Below are positions 48,450 to 59,113 of a stretch of DNA of 64,000 nucleotides, in pieces; within the stretch, counting starts at the first letter, position 1, and each line of letters begins with the position of its first letter. The position numbers were made by a program, and so were the translations under genes. The notes beneath the pieces were generated by a model. That model saw nothing but the letters and a program-made list of their open reading frames with translations, was not told where the DNA came from and searched no databases. This DNA comes from Eucommia ulmoides (lineage: Eukaryota > Streptophyta > Magnoliopsida > Garryales > Eucommiaceae), in the NCBI GenBank assembly GCA_016647705.1, contig CM028330.1, positions 52,440,897 to 52,504,896 of the forward strand, given 5' to 3'.

Positions 48450-49361
48450 TTTATATCTAAATGTAGATATTGCTACAAGAAAAACACAAAATTACAAAAT
48501 GTAACTAAACTTACTCTAAAACTGGTAGAATGTAACAACTTTTGAACTAAACTCATAACATAAAAAAACAACAAAAAACAATACACAATTAAAAATGTAA
48601 CTAAAAAGTTACACTAAAACTAGTAGCATGTAACTAAATTTGCACTAAAAAGTTTCTAAGGTCAAAACACAGATCACACAATTAGTATGTAAACTAAAAG
48701 CTTACACTAAAACTGGTATAATGTAACTAATTTTTCACTAAAAAAATCCAGCTAAAGATCCGAATATGTACTCTAAAAATCCAGCAAAAATGATCAAACA
48801 CATCAACGAAGATCAAAATCTGTCGTGTTTATCAAACTTATATATCACCTTACTAAAAAGATCTCGTCCTATATGCAAAAAGACTTAAAAATTCGAAAAT
48901 AAATAAATCAGATACTTTGCGAAAAAAATACAGTCAATTCATATCCCAAAAAATCAAGATCTAACCAAATTTGCGTTATAAAAACCAACAATCAATAAAC
49001 AAATCGCTAAAAAATAGTGCAAAACGATATATGTTACTTATATTCGATTCGTTGATCGTTAGTCGACCTCCTAAATCAATAGAATCCGAGATCTGCAAAA
49101 CCCTAACTTGCCGACGAATAAAATCACCGAAAATAGAAGCCAAAAACTCTAAAACTGAAACTATATATAGGCGTGAATTCAAACTACAACGACTAAACGA
49201 TCTCAAAGAATTGCCCTATACGCTCCAAGAACCATACGTGAGCACGCGCGGGACTAAAACAAGGGAGAAAAACAGATTTAGGGACTAATTCTAAACTTAA
49301 TCATAAAAAAGGACTAATCGCGGATTAGACCATATAATTAGGACTAATTGTCAATTTTCCC
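48450..49361. other. Right end of the MULE with TGTAACTAAA motifs
   Basis: Upstream leader of the transposase and the element's right end. Motifs such as ATGTAACTAAA recur at 48490-48740. The last 100 bp repeat AGGACTAAT-like words. Confidence 0.6.
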
Positions 49362-49403
49362 AATAAAATAACATCGACAAGAATAAACATATATTTTTTT
49401 TTC

Positions 49404-51436
49404 CTAATCATCGCAGGTGCTCATGAATCCCCCAACAAAGCCGGCCCCATTACAGTTACCGCACAAAATGTCCCTTTTGCCCCTGCATCGGCGAAAAACG
49501 ATAGTAGTATTCGTCAATAGAGCGCAAAAATAAAATAAAATAAATAGTGAAATTACCATATTTTTTGGTTAGCGTTATCTATGAGAGGAATAAAAAATGT
49601 TGGATACGATACAATTCGATCCAGTGGATTTGTTATTTATGAGAGCAAAAGATACAAACTCGAGAGCAGAAACATTCAACAAACGGGGTCTAGCATACCT
49701 AAAAAGCCAACACAATCCACAAGGTGCCATTTGCTTAGAATTTCTGTTCCTAGTTTTTCGTTTCTATTTTCCAGCAAAAATGGAACAAAAATAGAATTTT
49801 GACCAAAAAAAAAAACAATCATGTTCTATTCCCATAAATTTTATTCTGAAGTCATGTAAAAACATAAAAAAAAAAATAAAAATTGTTTCTTCTTTACCCT
49901 TTTTTTTTTTGGGAACAAAAAACACAAATTCGAGAGCAGAAACATCAAGCAAACAGGGTTCTAACATACCTACAAAGCCAACACAATCCACCGGCTTTAA
50001 ACTGGCCGTTGAAATGGTCAACGGAGTTGACTCCATTTCCTTGGCATTGTGAACACAACACAGCACCTGGTAAACCGATAATTACAATTTTTCAACACGA
50101 TATTTTTGGAAAATAATGGAATATCAAAATAAAAATAAAAAATAAAATAAACTTTAAAATTTAAAATATACAAAAAAAATAACCCATGGTTCAAATTTTA
50201 CCATTTCCATCACAATCAGCACAAACGATACTGTTTGTCTTCGTGCTTTTGTTAGTGTCTGCGTCTGTAGCCTGCAAAAACAACAACAACAAAAAGAAAA
50301 ACAAAATTGTGAAATTGGATCGAAACGCGTTTTAATTCACAGTTTATAAGTGTTTTTTGAAACCGAATTTTTGAAAAATTAACCACCAAAATCGGATCAA
50401 AACACAGTTTTACTCAAATACTTTCCAAACGAGGCTTCAATTTTATTCAAAATGCGGTTTTAACCTTCCAAACATCTCGCCAAATGCGACCTAATTAACC
50501 TAATTAATCAAATGCCTGTGTGGATTTCACTAAGGCCTTGTAATTGCCCTCAAAGAGTCTACATTCAACAAATTTATGGAATAAATTATCACTATTGTTT
50601 TTTACATATTCATGTTCATGTTCATATTCACATCTCATCAATGATTTCAAAATAATCATCACTCTATGCAAAAAATCACAAATGCAATAAGCTCTTTCGG
50701 CTCATTTGTTCTGTTAGGAGGTTCCAACTTAAAATCATATGATGGAGTAATTCGAAGATTAAAGACTTTCAAGTAATTAATGTAGAATGAGAATATAATA
50801 CCCGCCCTTAAATACAACCCATGATTTATAGAGATGATTTGATTACGAGAGAATAATGGAAAATGTTCAACTCTTGATTTGCACAGATGATTTAACTACG
50901 ATGGAAGAGAGGTGAATTCCAATAAACTTGGTTCTGATACTATGTTAGGAGGTTATAACTTAAAACTATATGGCGAGGTGAAATTACTGCTTCGATTTGT
51001 ATAGTAATTTGGGAAGTCTCGAGTAATTAATGTGTGAAAGGTAACATGTTCATTATTAGCAGCATAGAAAATCCATCAATTGCATAGAAAATTGAAGGTC
51101 AAAAGAATTTCAGTGTTATTTCTCTGCTACTGCATTCGCACACCACATGCTCGACAAATTGCCACAATCAAAACCTATAAATTCAAAACCATTTTCTGCT
51201 AATTTCTGTGTTGAAATAGTTCAGATTCGATCTCCAGATAAACAAAACTTGAAATTAAACGTGTTCTAATCGAAATTAATTCTTACCTTAACCTCCAGAG
51301 ATTGAAATTTACGAATTTTGCAGTTTAGAGTTACATCATTGATTAAATGAAGATTTCTAGCAACATGATTCCCAGCTATAAGCCCTGAAACAATCGATTA
51401 CAGTTCATTAATTCAGAAGATTCAGTAATTCAGAAT

Positions 51437-51470
<34 letters not shown>

Positions 51471-51538
51471 TAGAGAGAACCTGGTTTGCTGGGGGGTTTG
51501 AAGGAAGAGAGAGGCGTGAAGCACAAAGAATTTGCCAT
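49404..51538 (-). CDS. BSD2: BSD2-type DnaJ zinc-finger chaperone (Rubisco assembly), chloroplast
   Basis: BSD2 stabilises Rubisco large-subunit intermediates in the chloroplast stroma (known for the family). Five exons on the minus strand with GT-AG borders and matching phases: 51481-51538, 51287-51384, 50202-50271, 49970-50066, 49404-49482; 133 residues, about the family length. The N-terminus MANSLCFTPLSSFKPP is Ser-rich and fits a transit peptide of roughly 50-60 residues. The mature part has four CXXC pairs: CADCDGNG (69-72), CSQCQGNG (80-83), CWLCRGKR (104-107), CGNCNGAG (115-118), i.e. the two-zinc DnaJ cysteine-rich fold without a J domain. GVNSVDHFNGQFKAGGLCW is characteristic. The stop lies 42 bp from the MULE end, so the 3' untranslated region was cut or replaced. 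Confidence 0.9.
49655..50010 (-). repeat. Partial duplication of exon 4 and adjacent intron in the BSD2-type gene
   Basis: The exon 4 end plus intron start (about 49905-50005) has a diverged copy at about 49655-49730. The copy keeps the words for GGLCWL followed by GTATG, but the Cys codon is changed to Phe and the rest of exon 4 is absent. It lies in intron 4 and is probably spliced out. Confidence 0.65.
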
Positions 51539-51877
51539 TAGCGAGAGAATTTTCGAAATTTCTTTCCTTTAGCGAGAGAAATATAGCTGGGAACAAGTGA
51601 CTCAGGTTTGGTGGTAACGAATACAAGCAGATAAGCCTCTCTCTCTCTCTCTCTCACTCTCGCTCTCGCTCTCACACACACACGCACCCCCAAACACTTT
51701 TTTTTCTTTTTTCTTTTTTTTTTTTTGGTCTTGAACTTTAGACCTTTCCAAAATAAGTTAAATATATATTCATTAGATGACAAGCCTTGGGATAATATAC
51801 TTATATTGGAATTTTATTCCCTATAAATCTAAATCTATAATACCTTAATCAAAATATCAAATCATCAAGAGTTCTAA
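51539..51877. other. BSD2-type gene upstream region with CT/GA microsatellite
   Basis: Leader and proximal promoter of the BSD2-type gene. A CT repeat with CA-rich end lies at 51629-51690, then a T-rich tract. No other gene seen. Confidence 0.5.
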
Positions 51878-52314
51878 TGTACACGTAAATTATGTACCTG
51901 AATCCATTACCATCAATTGACTTCTGATGCGGAATCCTACAACAATCGATCACGAGAAGAGCACGGGTCGAGCGGGTACGTGGTATTCCTCAATAAAATC
52001 TCCGGAGTTCCTCAATGGGATTTACAATTCACTTCCAGATGAGGAGAAGTGAGCCGTCAAAACGATTTGGTATATTGGGGATCATAACTCTAATATTATG
52101 TATTTATATGGTGCGATTAGGGTTCTCATAATCCCCTAATCACCCCAACAGTTTTTGGTATCTACTCATTTAACCCACATTCTTTTGAGTAGTTTATGAG
52201 TTTACCCAAATTAATTAGATCACTTAATTTTAACCCATTAAATTTAAATAGCAAATATAATTGTGTTAATAATATATTGCCCAAAATAAGATTATGAAAT
52301 AAAATTTCCTAACA
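51878..52314 (-). repeat. Probable 3' LTR of the copia element
   Basis: The right border is good: on the minus strand a purine tract AGCCCAAGTGGAAGA is followed by TGTTAGGAAATTTT. A TATA box (TATAAATA, minus strand, 52101-52108) lies inside. The left border is a guess (CGTGTACA on the minus strand). Confidence 0.5.
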
Positions 52315-52759
52315 ATCTTCCACTTGGGCTACATATTATCCCTGAAACAATTATATCACAAATTTTCTTAGGCGCGTATCCGTATGTTATTTTATCCTTA
52401 GATTTCTCCTTAAACAATCTGATCCATCTCATATACTAGTAATAGAATTACTGCAACTTATATCACAGTACAAACGTGACCAACCCACGATGATCACCAA
52501 ACCAATACACCTAATAACATTGATTAAATGTGGATGAGTAGCATGGAAATTACATACAATGTGATATCAGACATGTCTATTTCCAATTGGTCCAACTTTA
52601 GTCTTTAGTGAGATTAATCTTTAGTCTTTCTATCTTTATGTTAAGCCACAATTAGAAAAAATGCATTCAGAGTAAATAAAATTTAATCCATCAATTTTAT
52701 TCTGTAGAAATCAAATATACGTATCCAATAAAAGAACATTTAACAAACACAAACTCCCA

Positions 52760-53728
52760 TTAAAACAACACATCATCAGATAAAACCACACTTATATGAG
52801 TAGTGTGCTCATGAAATATCTTAGATGACAAACCTTTAGTGAGCGAATCCGCAATCATAGAGTTTGTTCGCATATGTTCTATAGATACAATCTTACTTTG
52901 AATTCTCTCTTTAGCAACCAAAAACTTTATCAGAATCAAAATACCCAATGATTTCCAAATGATCTGCCTTCTGATAAGTGAGCATGTAATCTTTTGTTTT
53001 CAGTAAATACCTTATAACTCGTTTGACTAGTTTCCAACGATCCATTCCAGGGTTACTTAAGTATCTGCCAACATTCCAAATATGAACGCTAAATCCGTAC
53101 GCGTACATACTTGAGCGTACACAAGGCTCCCTTCTGCAGACGCATAAGGAATCTTCTATATCTCTTTCTTTTCTAACTCGTTCTTGGGGCATTGAGTGAG
53201 ACTAAACATGTCTCTTTTAGCGACATGAGTATTTCCTAGTGCACAATATTTCATGCCAAATAAACACTTTATCGATATAACTCTTTTGTGATAACCCAAA
53301 GGTACCTCAAGAGTGATCTAGGTGTATCTTTATTTTTAATACAAAAGAGACGTCCCCAAGATAATTCTTAGTTAGAAATCTTTTGGTTTCATGCAATAAG
53401 CCTATATCCTTGCCAGCTATCAATGTGTCATTGACATATGGCACTGGAAATAAGGAATTTACTCCCACTGAATTTGTGGTATACACAATCATCAACTTCA
53501 TTTACCTCAAAACCATATGAGATAATGATTTGATGAAATTTGACGGAAAGCTTGTTTGAGACCATAGATGGATTTCTTTAGCTTGCAAACCATAGACTTT
53601 GGATTGCCTGATATAAAGTTTTTTTGTTGCACCGTATATATCATTTCATCAATGTCTCAATTGAGAAACGCAATCTTGATATCCATCTGATGTAGCTCTA
53701 GATCAAAATGAGCCACCAATGCTATAGT
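52760..53728 (-). pseudogene. Copia RT C-terminal part and RNase H, decayed
   Basis: Recognisable pieces: QMDIKIAFLN at about 53670-53700, VCKLKKSIYGLKQ-like sequence near 53580, YVNDTLIAG (degenerate YVDD, about 53420-53440), RVIRYLLKTKDYMLTY and, for RNase H, HMRTNSMIADSLTKGL (52820-52880). Frames change and stops intervene. The segment is continuous with 61230-61936 once the inserted element is removed. Confidence 0.8.
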
Positions 53729-55926
53729 TGTGACGCCCCGTCCCGGTTTCCCAGGGACGGGACTAAGGTTTCTCCTATAGAGAAAATCCTAAGTCTAAAA
53801 GCAACTATCCGACTAGTCAACTTCTTTGACACTACAAAATTCGGTAAATTTTTATAAAATCATAGCGATAATTTTAATTACCGATTTTATGACGGGAAAT
53901 GCATTTCATATAATAATCACCATTTAAATATCACCAATTAATCCAACGTTGCATTTCGAGTTAATCCGCAGATTTGTTCAAAACATGGCGACCCAATTAG
54001 TTCTATAATAATTAACTTTCACTTTCGCAAAACGGCGCCAAATCTTCCAATTTAATAATTTATTATTTAAAAACCCGATATTTAATAAATTTCAATATTT
54101 ATAGATTTCGAATAACCGACACCGATTTTTATTATCTATAAAATTCAATATATTTTTTACTATGCCGACGACGGTTAATTAATAGTTCAAATTAGAAGAA
54201 TATTTCTCATTTAAAATCTAGTAGGAACTAGTACTTTCTAATTCATAATTTAAACATCCGATTGCCAGTTATAATTGAAGTCCCAATTTTCCAAAATAAA
54301 AATCAAACCAATTATATTAACAATATATATTAATATATTCAAATTGGAAATAAACATTTTACAATCACTACAGTATTTATATAATACCGTTTCCTCCAAT
54401 TATAACAATAAATAATTTCATTACAAATTATTTACAACACGAAATTCAAATAGAATATTTATCTATTCTCTCGCATTTCTCCCAGCCGATCCTGCAATCC
54501 AAACACTGTAGGGTTGTGAGCCAACGCTCAGTAGAACTCCAACCCCTCTAATACGTGTATTTAATTTATAAAACACAAACCACGTAAGAATGCTCATCAC
54601 ATAAATTCTGCATGGTCCCAATTTAACACAAAAACCACGTAAACATGTTCATCACGTAAATTCCGCATCGTCCCACATATTTCAGATAATTTCAACAGGT
54701 AAAATTCCACAAAATAAGATAATTAAATGCATATATGAAAAAAGTCAAGAATTCTACCTTTCCTGGATTTTCCATCAGTCCGCGAGATGAGTTTTAAGTT
54801 TTATTGGGGTAGTTCGTGTAATTTCTCTTTTTTTTTTTTTCCTTTTCTTCTTTCTTCTTCATTTTCTGCTTCTGTTTGCGCCGCTGGTTCAGCCGACGTC
54901 TCACTCTCTCTCCTCCCAACTCCGGCGAACTCCCTTGCCACCATCTGGATGTCCAAACACACACACCCGCAGCTACCCACACCATCGACGACGCCAAACG
55001 CACCCACACACTCACGATCACCTCCTCCACTGCTGGACCAAACTCACGCCGCCACGACCGAACCACAACCTTCAGTCACCGCTCCGAATACACACACACC
55101 ACACGAAACACTGACCACCGGACAACTGATCGACACACCCACACACTCAACAGACACAAAACACACACACCCACTACTCTCTCTCTCTAACTTACCGCCG
55201 GCAAACTCCGATCACCACCTCCCCTTCAACCACAACGGTGGACAAACACGTACACCTATACTCCGATCACCTGCGCACAACGAAACACACACACAAACAA
55301 CACACGCACACACTCCGAACTAGACACACTCACTCGATCACCGTCGCCACCGGACGAACGGCGATCCCACACCCACCGGAGCTAACCGCCCTCTCTCTCT
55401 CTCTCTCTAAATTTAACGACGCCACACGCCCCATCGACGACAGCAACAATCACCGATCAACGACGCCACACGCCCCGTCGACGACCGCAACGATCACCGA
55501 TCACCGACCCTCACCGGCGAACTCACCTCCGATTCTCTCTCTTCTTTCCTCTCTCTCATCGGTTTTCCTTCCTCTTTCCCGAGGTGTATGGATATGTATG
55601 AATATATGTATGTATACATATGTATATATGTGTATATGTGTGCGTGATCCAACGGCCGATCAAATGGCCATGCCATTCTTCATTTCACCAACTCTCATCT
55701 CTCTCTCTATATATAAAATATATAATATATATGTTTTGCACTTACCTCCCCTCCAATTAGGTTAGGATAGTAATTAAACCCAATTCTAATTTTAAATGTT
55801 GTAAAAATTGCAATTCAACCCCTAATATTTTGAATCACACAATTAATAGCGCAATTCATCCCGATATTTTTGAAATATTATAAAATACGACTAAAATTGT
55901 TCGTATATAAAAATCGAGGTCTTACA
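53729..55926 (-). repeat. 3' LTR of the gypsy-type LARD
   Basis: 2198 bp. Compared with the other LTR it has an additional segment near 54995-55040 and a duplicated ACGACGCCACACGCCCC block near 55425-55480. CT and CA repeats give long but meaningless open frames. Confidence 0.85.
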
Positions 55927-55945
55927 ACTCTTCCCCCCTAAAAGA
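55927..55945 (-). promoter_or_regulatory. Polypurine tract of the gypsy-type LARD
   Basis: On the minus strand CTTTTAGGGGGGAAGAGT directly precedes the LTR start TGTAAGACC. Confidence 0.7.
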
Positions 55946-57515
55946 AATTTCGTCCCGAAATTTTCATCAAAACAATAGGAATTAAAATTCCGGTTAAAAC
56001 AATAGTACATCAAATTCGTACCGCATGGTCACGTTAGTCACACTTGATTCTAGAACAATGGTTTCTATGTAGGGTCCCATAACCGAAAGTCACCCTTAAT
56101 TCATAACCATCAATTTCCGTTCCAACATCGCAACATTTTCATTCGCAGTGGCCAACATTATATCCAATAATCAACAAATAGGGTGCACTTTGGTCGGTAA
56201 CACCAAACACAGATAACCAACTGTCAAAGAATTTCATGTTTCTAACCGCTTCCGTTGCGCTACTCTGATAAAAATAAACAATCAATAACAATAATTACAA
56301 TATATCCGTAAAATATCACGGTAGTCTCAGTGGATTGGGTCTATCTCATTCCGACAATAACTTTTTCATAACCAACATTTATCCATTTTATCTAACATTT
56401 CCAGTCAACTCATTCATAACAATATTCCCATCCAACATTTCCAACCAACAAGTTCGCAACCACATATCATACGCAACAGATAGTCCAATTCCGCATGAAC
56501 TGACCCGTGAGACCAAAAATCATAAATCTCAATATTCTCATAAAAAAATTTCAACAATCTCTTAAACGTTTTATAAATATCATCACAATCTAACGTCAAC
56601 TAATAAATTTTTCGCAATACGTTAAATTCACATAAAGACGTTTCAATCACGTCAAATCACATAAATATTCCGCAAAACACATAAACATCACCAAACCACA
56701 TCAATACGTATCAAATACGTCAAATGGGTCATCTATAAGAATTCCCTTCATGCCTCCGTATTTAATCAAGTATTTGACAAGGCCAAGCACCTTAAATATG
56801 TCTCAATCCACAAAAAAAAAAACGTCTCAAACATATAACCACGTATAAATATGTATCAAAATACATACGTCCCAATTGCGAAAATCTGATACGTCACAAA
56901 AATCAACAATCACTGTATATAAAAATATTATATCCATACATTGTCTAAAATACTCAACAATATCAAGGATAATTCAGATTATCATTTCCCCATGAAAACC
57001 CAATAATCTCCCACATTCCGACTCCGCCTAATGTTAGTAGTGGACCAACATATACAACTGAGTTATTATTTATCGATGTACTGTCTTCGTAGTATAAAAA
57101 TATTTTATGGATCAAGTTTTTATCAAAAATCACTTCCCCAAATATTTTCATCCAAAACCACTTTTCAATATAAAATATAGCCCCACCAGGCTATATTCAA
57201 ATCTCAACAAAATATAACCAACGCACCGTCAATATCAAAATCTCAACCAAATATTTTCAACATAACACCGGTTTTCAAATCGACAAATGAACTCGCGTAT
57301 ATATAATAAAATAACATAATTCCCTGCTAGCCGTAGGATCGTTTACCTCACGATCGGGAGTTACGACGGTACTGCAACCTGTACAACCGCGTCAACTACA
57401 GTGACTAGCAGTCGTAACTCGTACGACTGGTGTCAACTACAGCGACTACCAGTGTTAGGGCCCTTATATATCCCCAAGGGTAAGGGTACCACCCGCAAGA
57501 TTTGCATTCCTGATG
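55946..57515 (-). other. Non-coding interior of the gypsy-type LARD
   Basis: 1.6 kb of AT-rich sequence with many ATCACRTAAA-like words near 56620-56720. No gene seen. Confidence 0.5.
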
Positions 57516-57520
57516 GGCCA

Positions 57521-57651
57521 CCGCTCTGCCGGACTATGCCAAGCAGGTGAACAACGCTCTGTTGGACTATGCCAAACAGGTGAATAACGCTCTGTGGGAC
57601 TACGCCACGCAGGTGAACAACACTCTGCGGGACTACGCCACGCAGGTGAAT
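57521..57651. repeat. 33-bp minisatellite, first array (3 full units plus partial)
   Basis: Unit GTGAACAACGCTCTG... with full units at 57547-57579, 57580-57612 and 57613-57645. Eleven codons long, open in several frames. It is followed by GTGAATACT, as is the second array. Confidence 0.9.
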
Positions 57652-58126
57652 ACTATGGCTAGTCGGACCAAACACCAATTTCCATTTAAAAAAAAACAAA
57701 CGACTTTTTCCACAATCAATTTTTCCACCCCTTTTGAAACCAACGTAATTCACAAAATATATATATATTTTTTTTTGAAACACCACTCTTTCAAAAGATA
57801 CTATCATATATCACATTCCATGTTGGAAACCAATTTTTCTACTGCCACCAATGTAATAAATAATATATTTAAAACACCAAATTCAAATAATTTAAGTCAA
57901 CCCATTCCAAACATTTTAAATCCACCAATTCAAACATTTATGTCATGATATAAAATACCGCACACCATTTCCTACTAGCCATAGAATCATTTAACCACAT
58001 GATCAACGTTTGCGACAGTACCGTGACCTGCACAACTGTTTCATCTAATGTGATCAACAGTGTCAGGGCCATTTATTATCCCCAATGGTAAGGGTACACC
58101 CGTGGGATTTGCAGTCCAGACGGGCC
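57652..58126. other. Spacer between minisatellite arrays
   Basis: AT-rich; its second half (57960-58126) resembles 57310-57520, showing that flank and array were duplicated together about 600 bp apart. Confidence 0.6.
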
Positions 58127-58326
58127 AACACTCTGTCGGTCTATGCCAAGCAGGTGAACAACGCTCTGCTGGTCTATGCCAAGTAGGTGAACAACGCTCT
58201 GCCGGACTATGCCGAGCAGGTGAACAACGCTCTGCGGGACTACGCCACGCAGGTGAACAACGCTCTGCGGGACTACACCACGCAGGTGAACAACGCTCTG
58301 CCAGACTATGCCAAGCAGGTGAATAC
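58127..58326. repeat. 33-bp minisatellite, second array (5 full units plus partial)
   Basis: Full units at 58154-58186, 58187-58219, 58220-58252, 58253-58285 and 58286-58318, variants of the first array's unit. GC-rich against an AT-rich background. Confidence 0.9.
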
Positions 58327-58772
58327 TACGGTATTGCAGGATAATAAAAATCATTTTCCACCATTTAAAATTTTACTTGATCCATGACTCGTCGTAAAAT
58401 CGTTCATCTTATCAACACTTGTTCTTCCATACTTTAATACAAAAATATAATTTCACCATTTATATGGAAGACAATATACACCGTTAAATCAACAACTCCT
58501 ATTTAGGGACATTTTTTTTTTTTGGTCCACGACTAATACGACACTCACCCAAGCTTATTTAACTCAATATAGATAGTTTACACTAATCACTCGCCATCTC
58601 AAATATTAATATATTCAACTTTTTTTTTTTTTTTTTTTGGAAACAAAGTGAAATAATGGTAATAACACATTAGTGCAAAAATGTTCAACCCCCCGAAAAT
58701 ATAACGGAAACTTCAATGCTTGTATATATATTATTTACCCCATAAAATTCTTACTTTTTATCTCTACGTGTG

Positions 58773-58806
<34 letters not shown>

Positions 58807-59099
58807 AATAAATGGACCAACATATAGAAATATTAATGCACCTAAATCGTTACATAGTTATCACATAATTTTAACTGGAGGCAAATATGACACATAAATC
58901 ACATAATCGATCAAACTGGTATACACATATGAATCATTACAATCTCAATCAATTGTAAAACGTAAACAGTCATCCTTTGTTATTCCACTAAAATTATTAT
59001 TATTATTATTATTTAATTTATTATGAAAGATGGGTGTCCTAACCCTAGTTCAAAGTGCTCGCCAATCTAAATTCTAAGTCTACAGAATCAACAACCTCA
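58327..59099 (-). other. Leader side of the gypsy-type LARD interior
   Basis: AT-rich, with a TA/TG microsatellite at 58771-58806 and an ATT repeat near 58987-59012. No gene seen. Confidence 0.5.
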
Positions 59100-59111
59100 G
59101 CTCTGATACCA
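59100..59111 (-). promoter_or_regulatory. tRNA-iMet primer-binding site of the gypsy-type LARD
   Basis: On the minus strand TGGTATCAGAGC, an exact match to the common plant initiator-Met primer site, two bases after the 5' LTR. Confidence 0.85.
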
Positions 59112-59113
59112 CC

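Larger units (their letters stand above)
38302..49361. mobile_element. Mutator-like element carrying ULP1-like protease, coiled-coil gene and transposase
   Basis: 11,060 bp bounded by an exact 9-bp duplication AATAAAATA (38293-38301 and 49362-49370). The ends form short degenerate inverted repeats (GGGTCAATCCGTCGGTGGTCCT against GGGAAAATTGAC...GTCCT, with GGG, AAT and GTCCT aligned without gaps). Three genes are visible: a decayed ULP1-like gene (plus), a small open coiled-coil gene (plus) and a MuDR-type transposase (minus). MULEs bearing ULP1-like genes are known in plants. Non-coding parts are full of TACATGTAAC-type motifs. The insertion separates tRNA-Arg from the BSD2-type gene. Confidence 0.88.

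Noticed and set aside
38278-49359. Alternative 9-bp duplication TCAATTTTC for the MULE
   Set aside because: An identical word occurs on both sides, but the ends inside it do not align. AATAAAATA directly flanks ends that match in register, so it is preferred.
54787-55323. Long plus-strand open frame in the LARD LTR, also at 60172-60762
   Set aside because: Composed of CT, CA and CCG simple repeats, antisense to the element; the two copies differ by indels that change the frame. Not a gene.
57433-57807. Minus-strand open frame over the 33-bp repeats as a protein
   Set aside because: Open only because the unit is a multiple of three; no start context or domain, and the second array differs in frame context.
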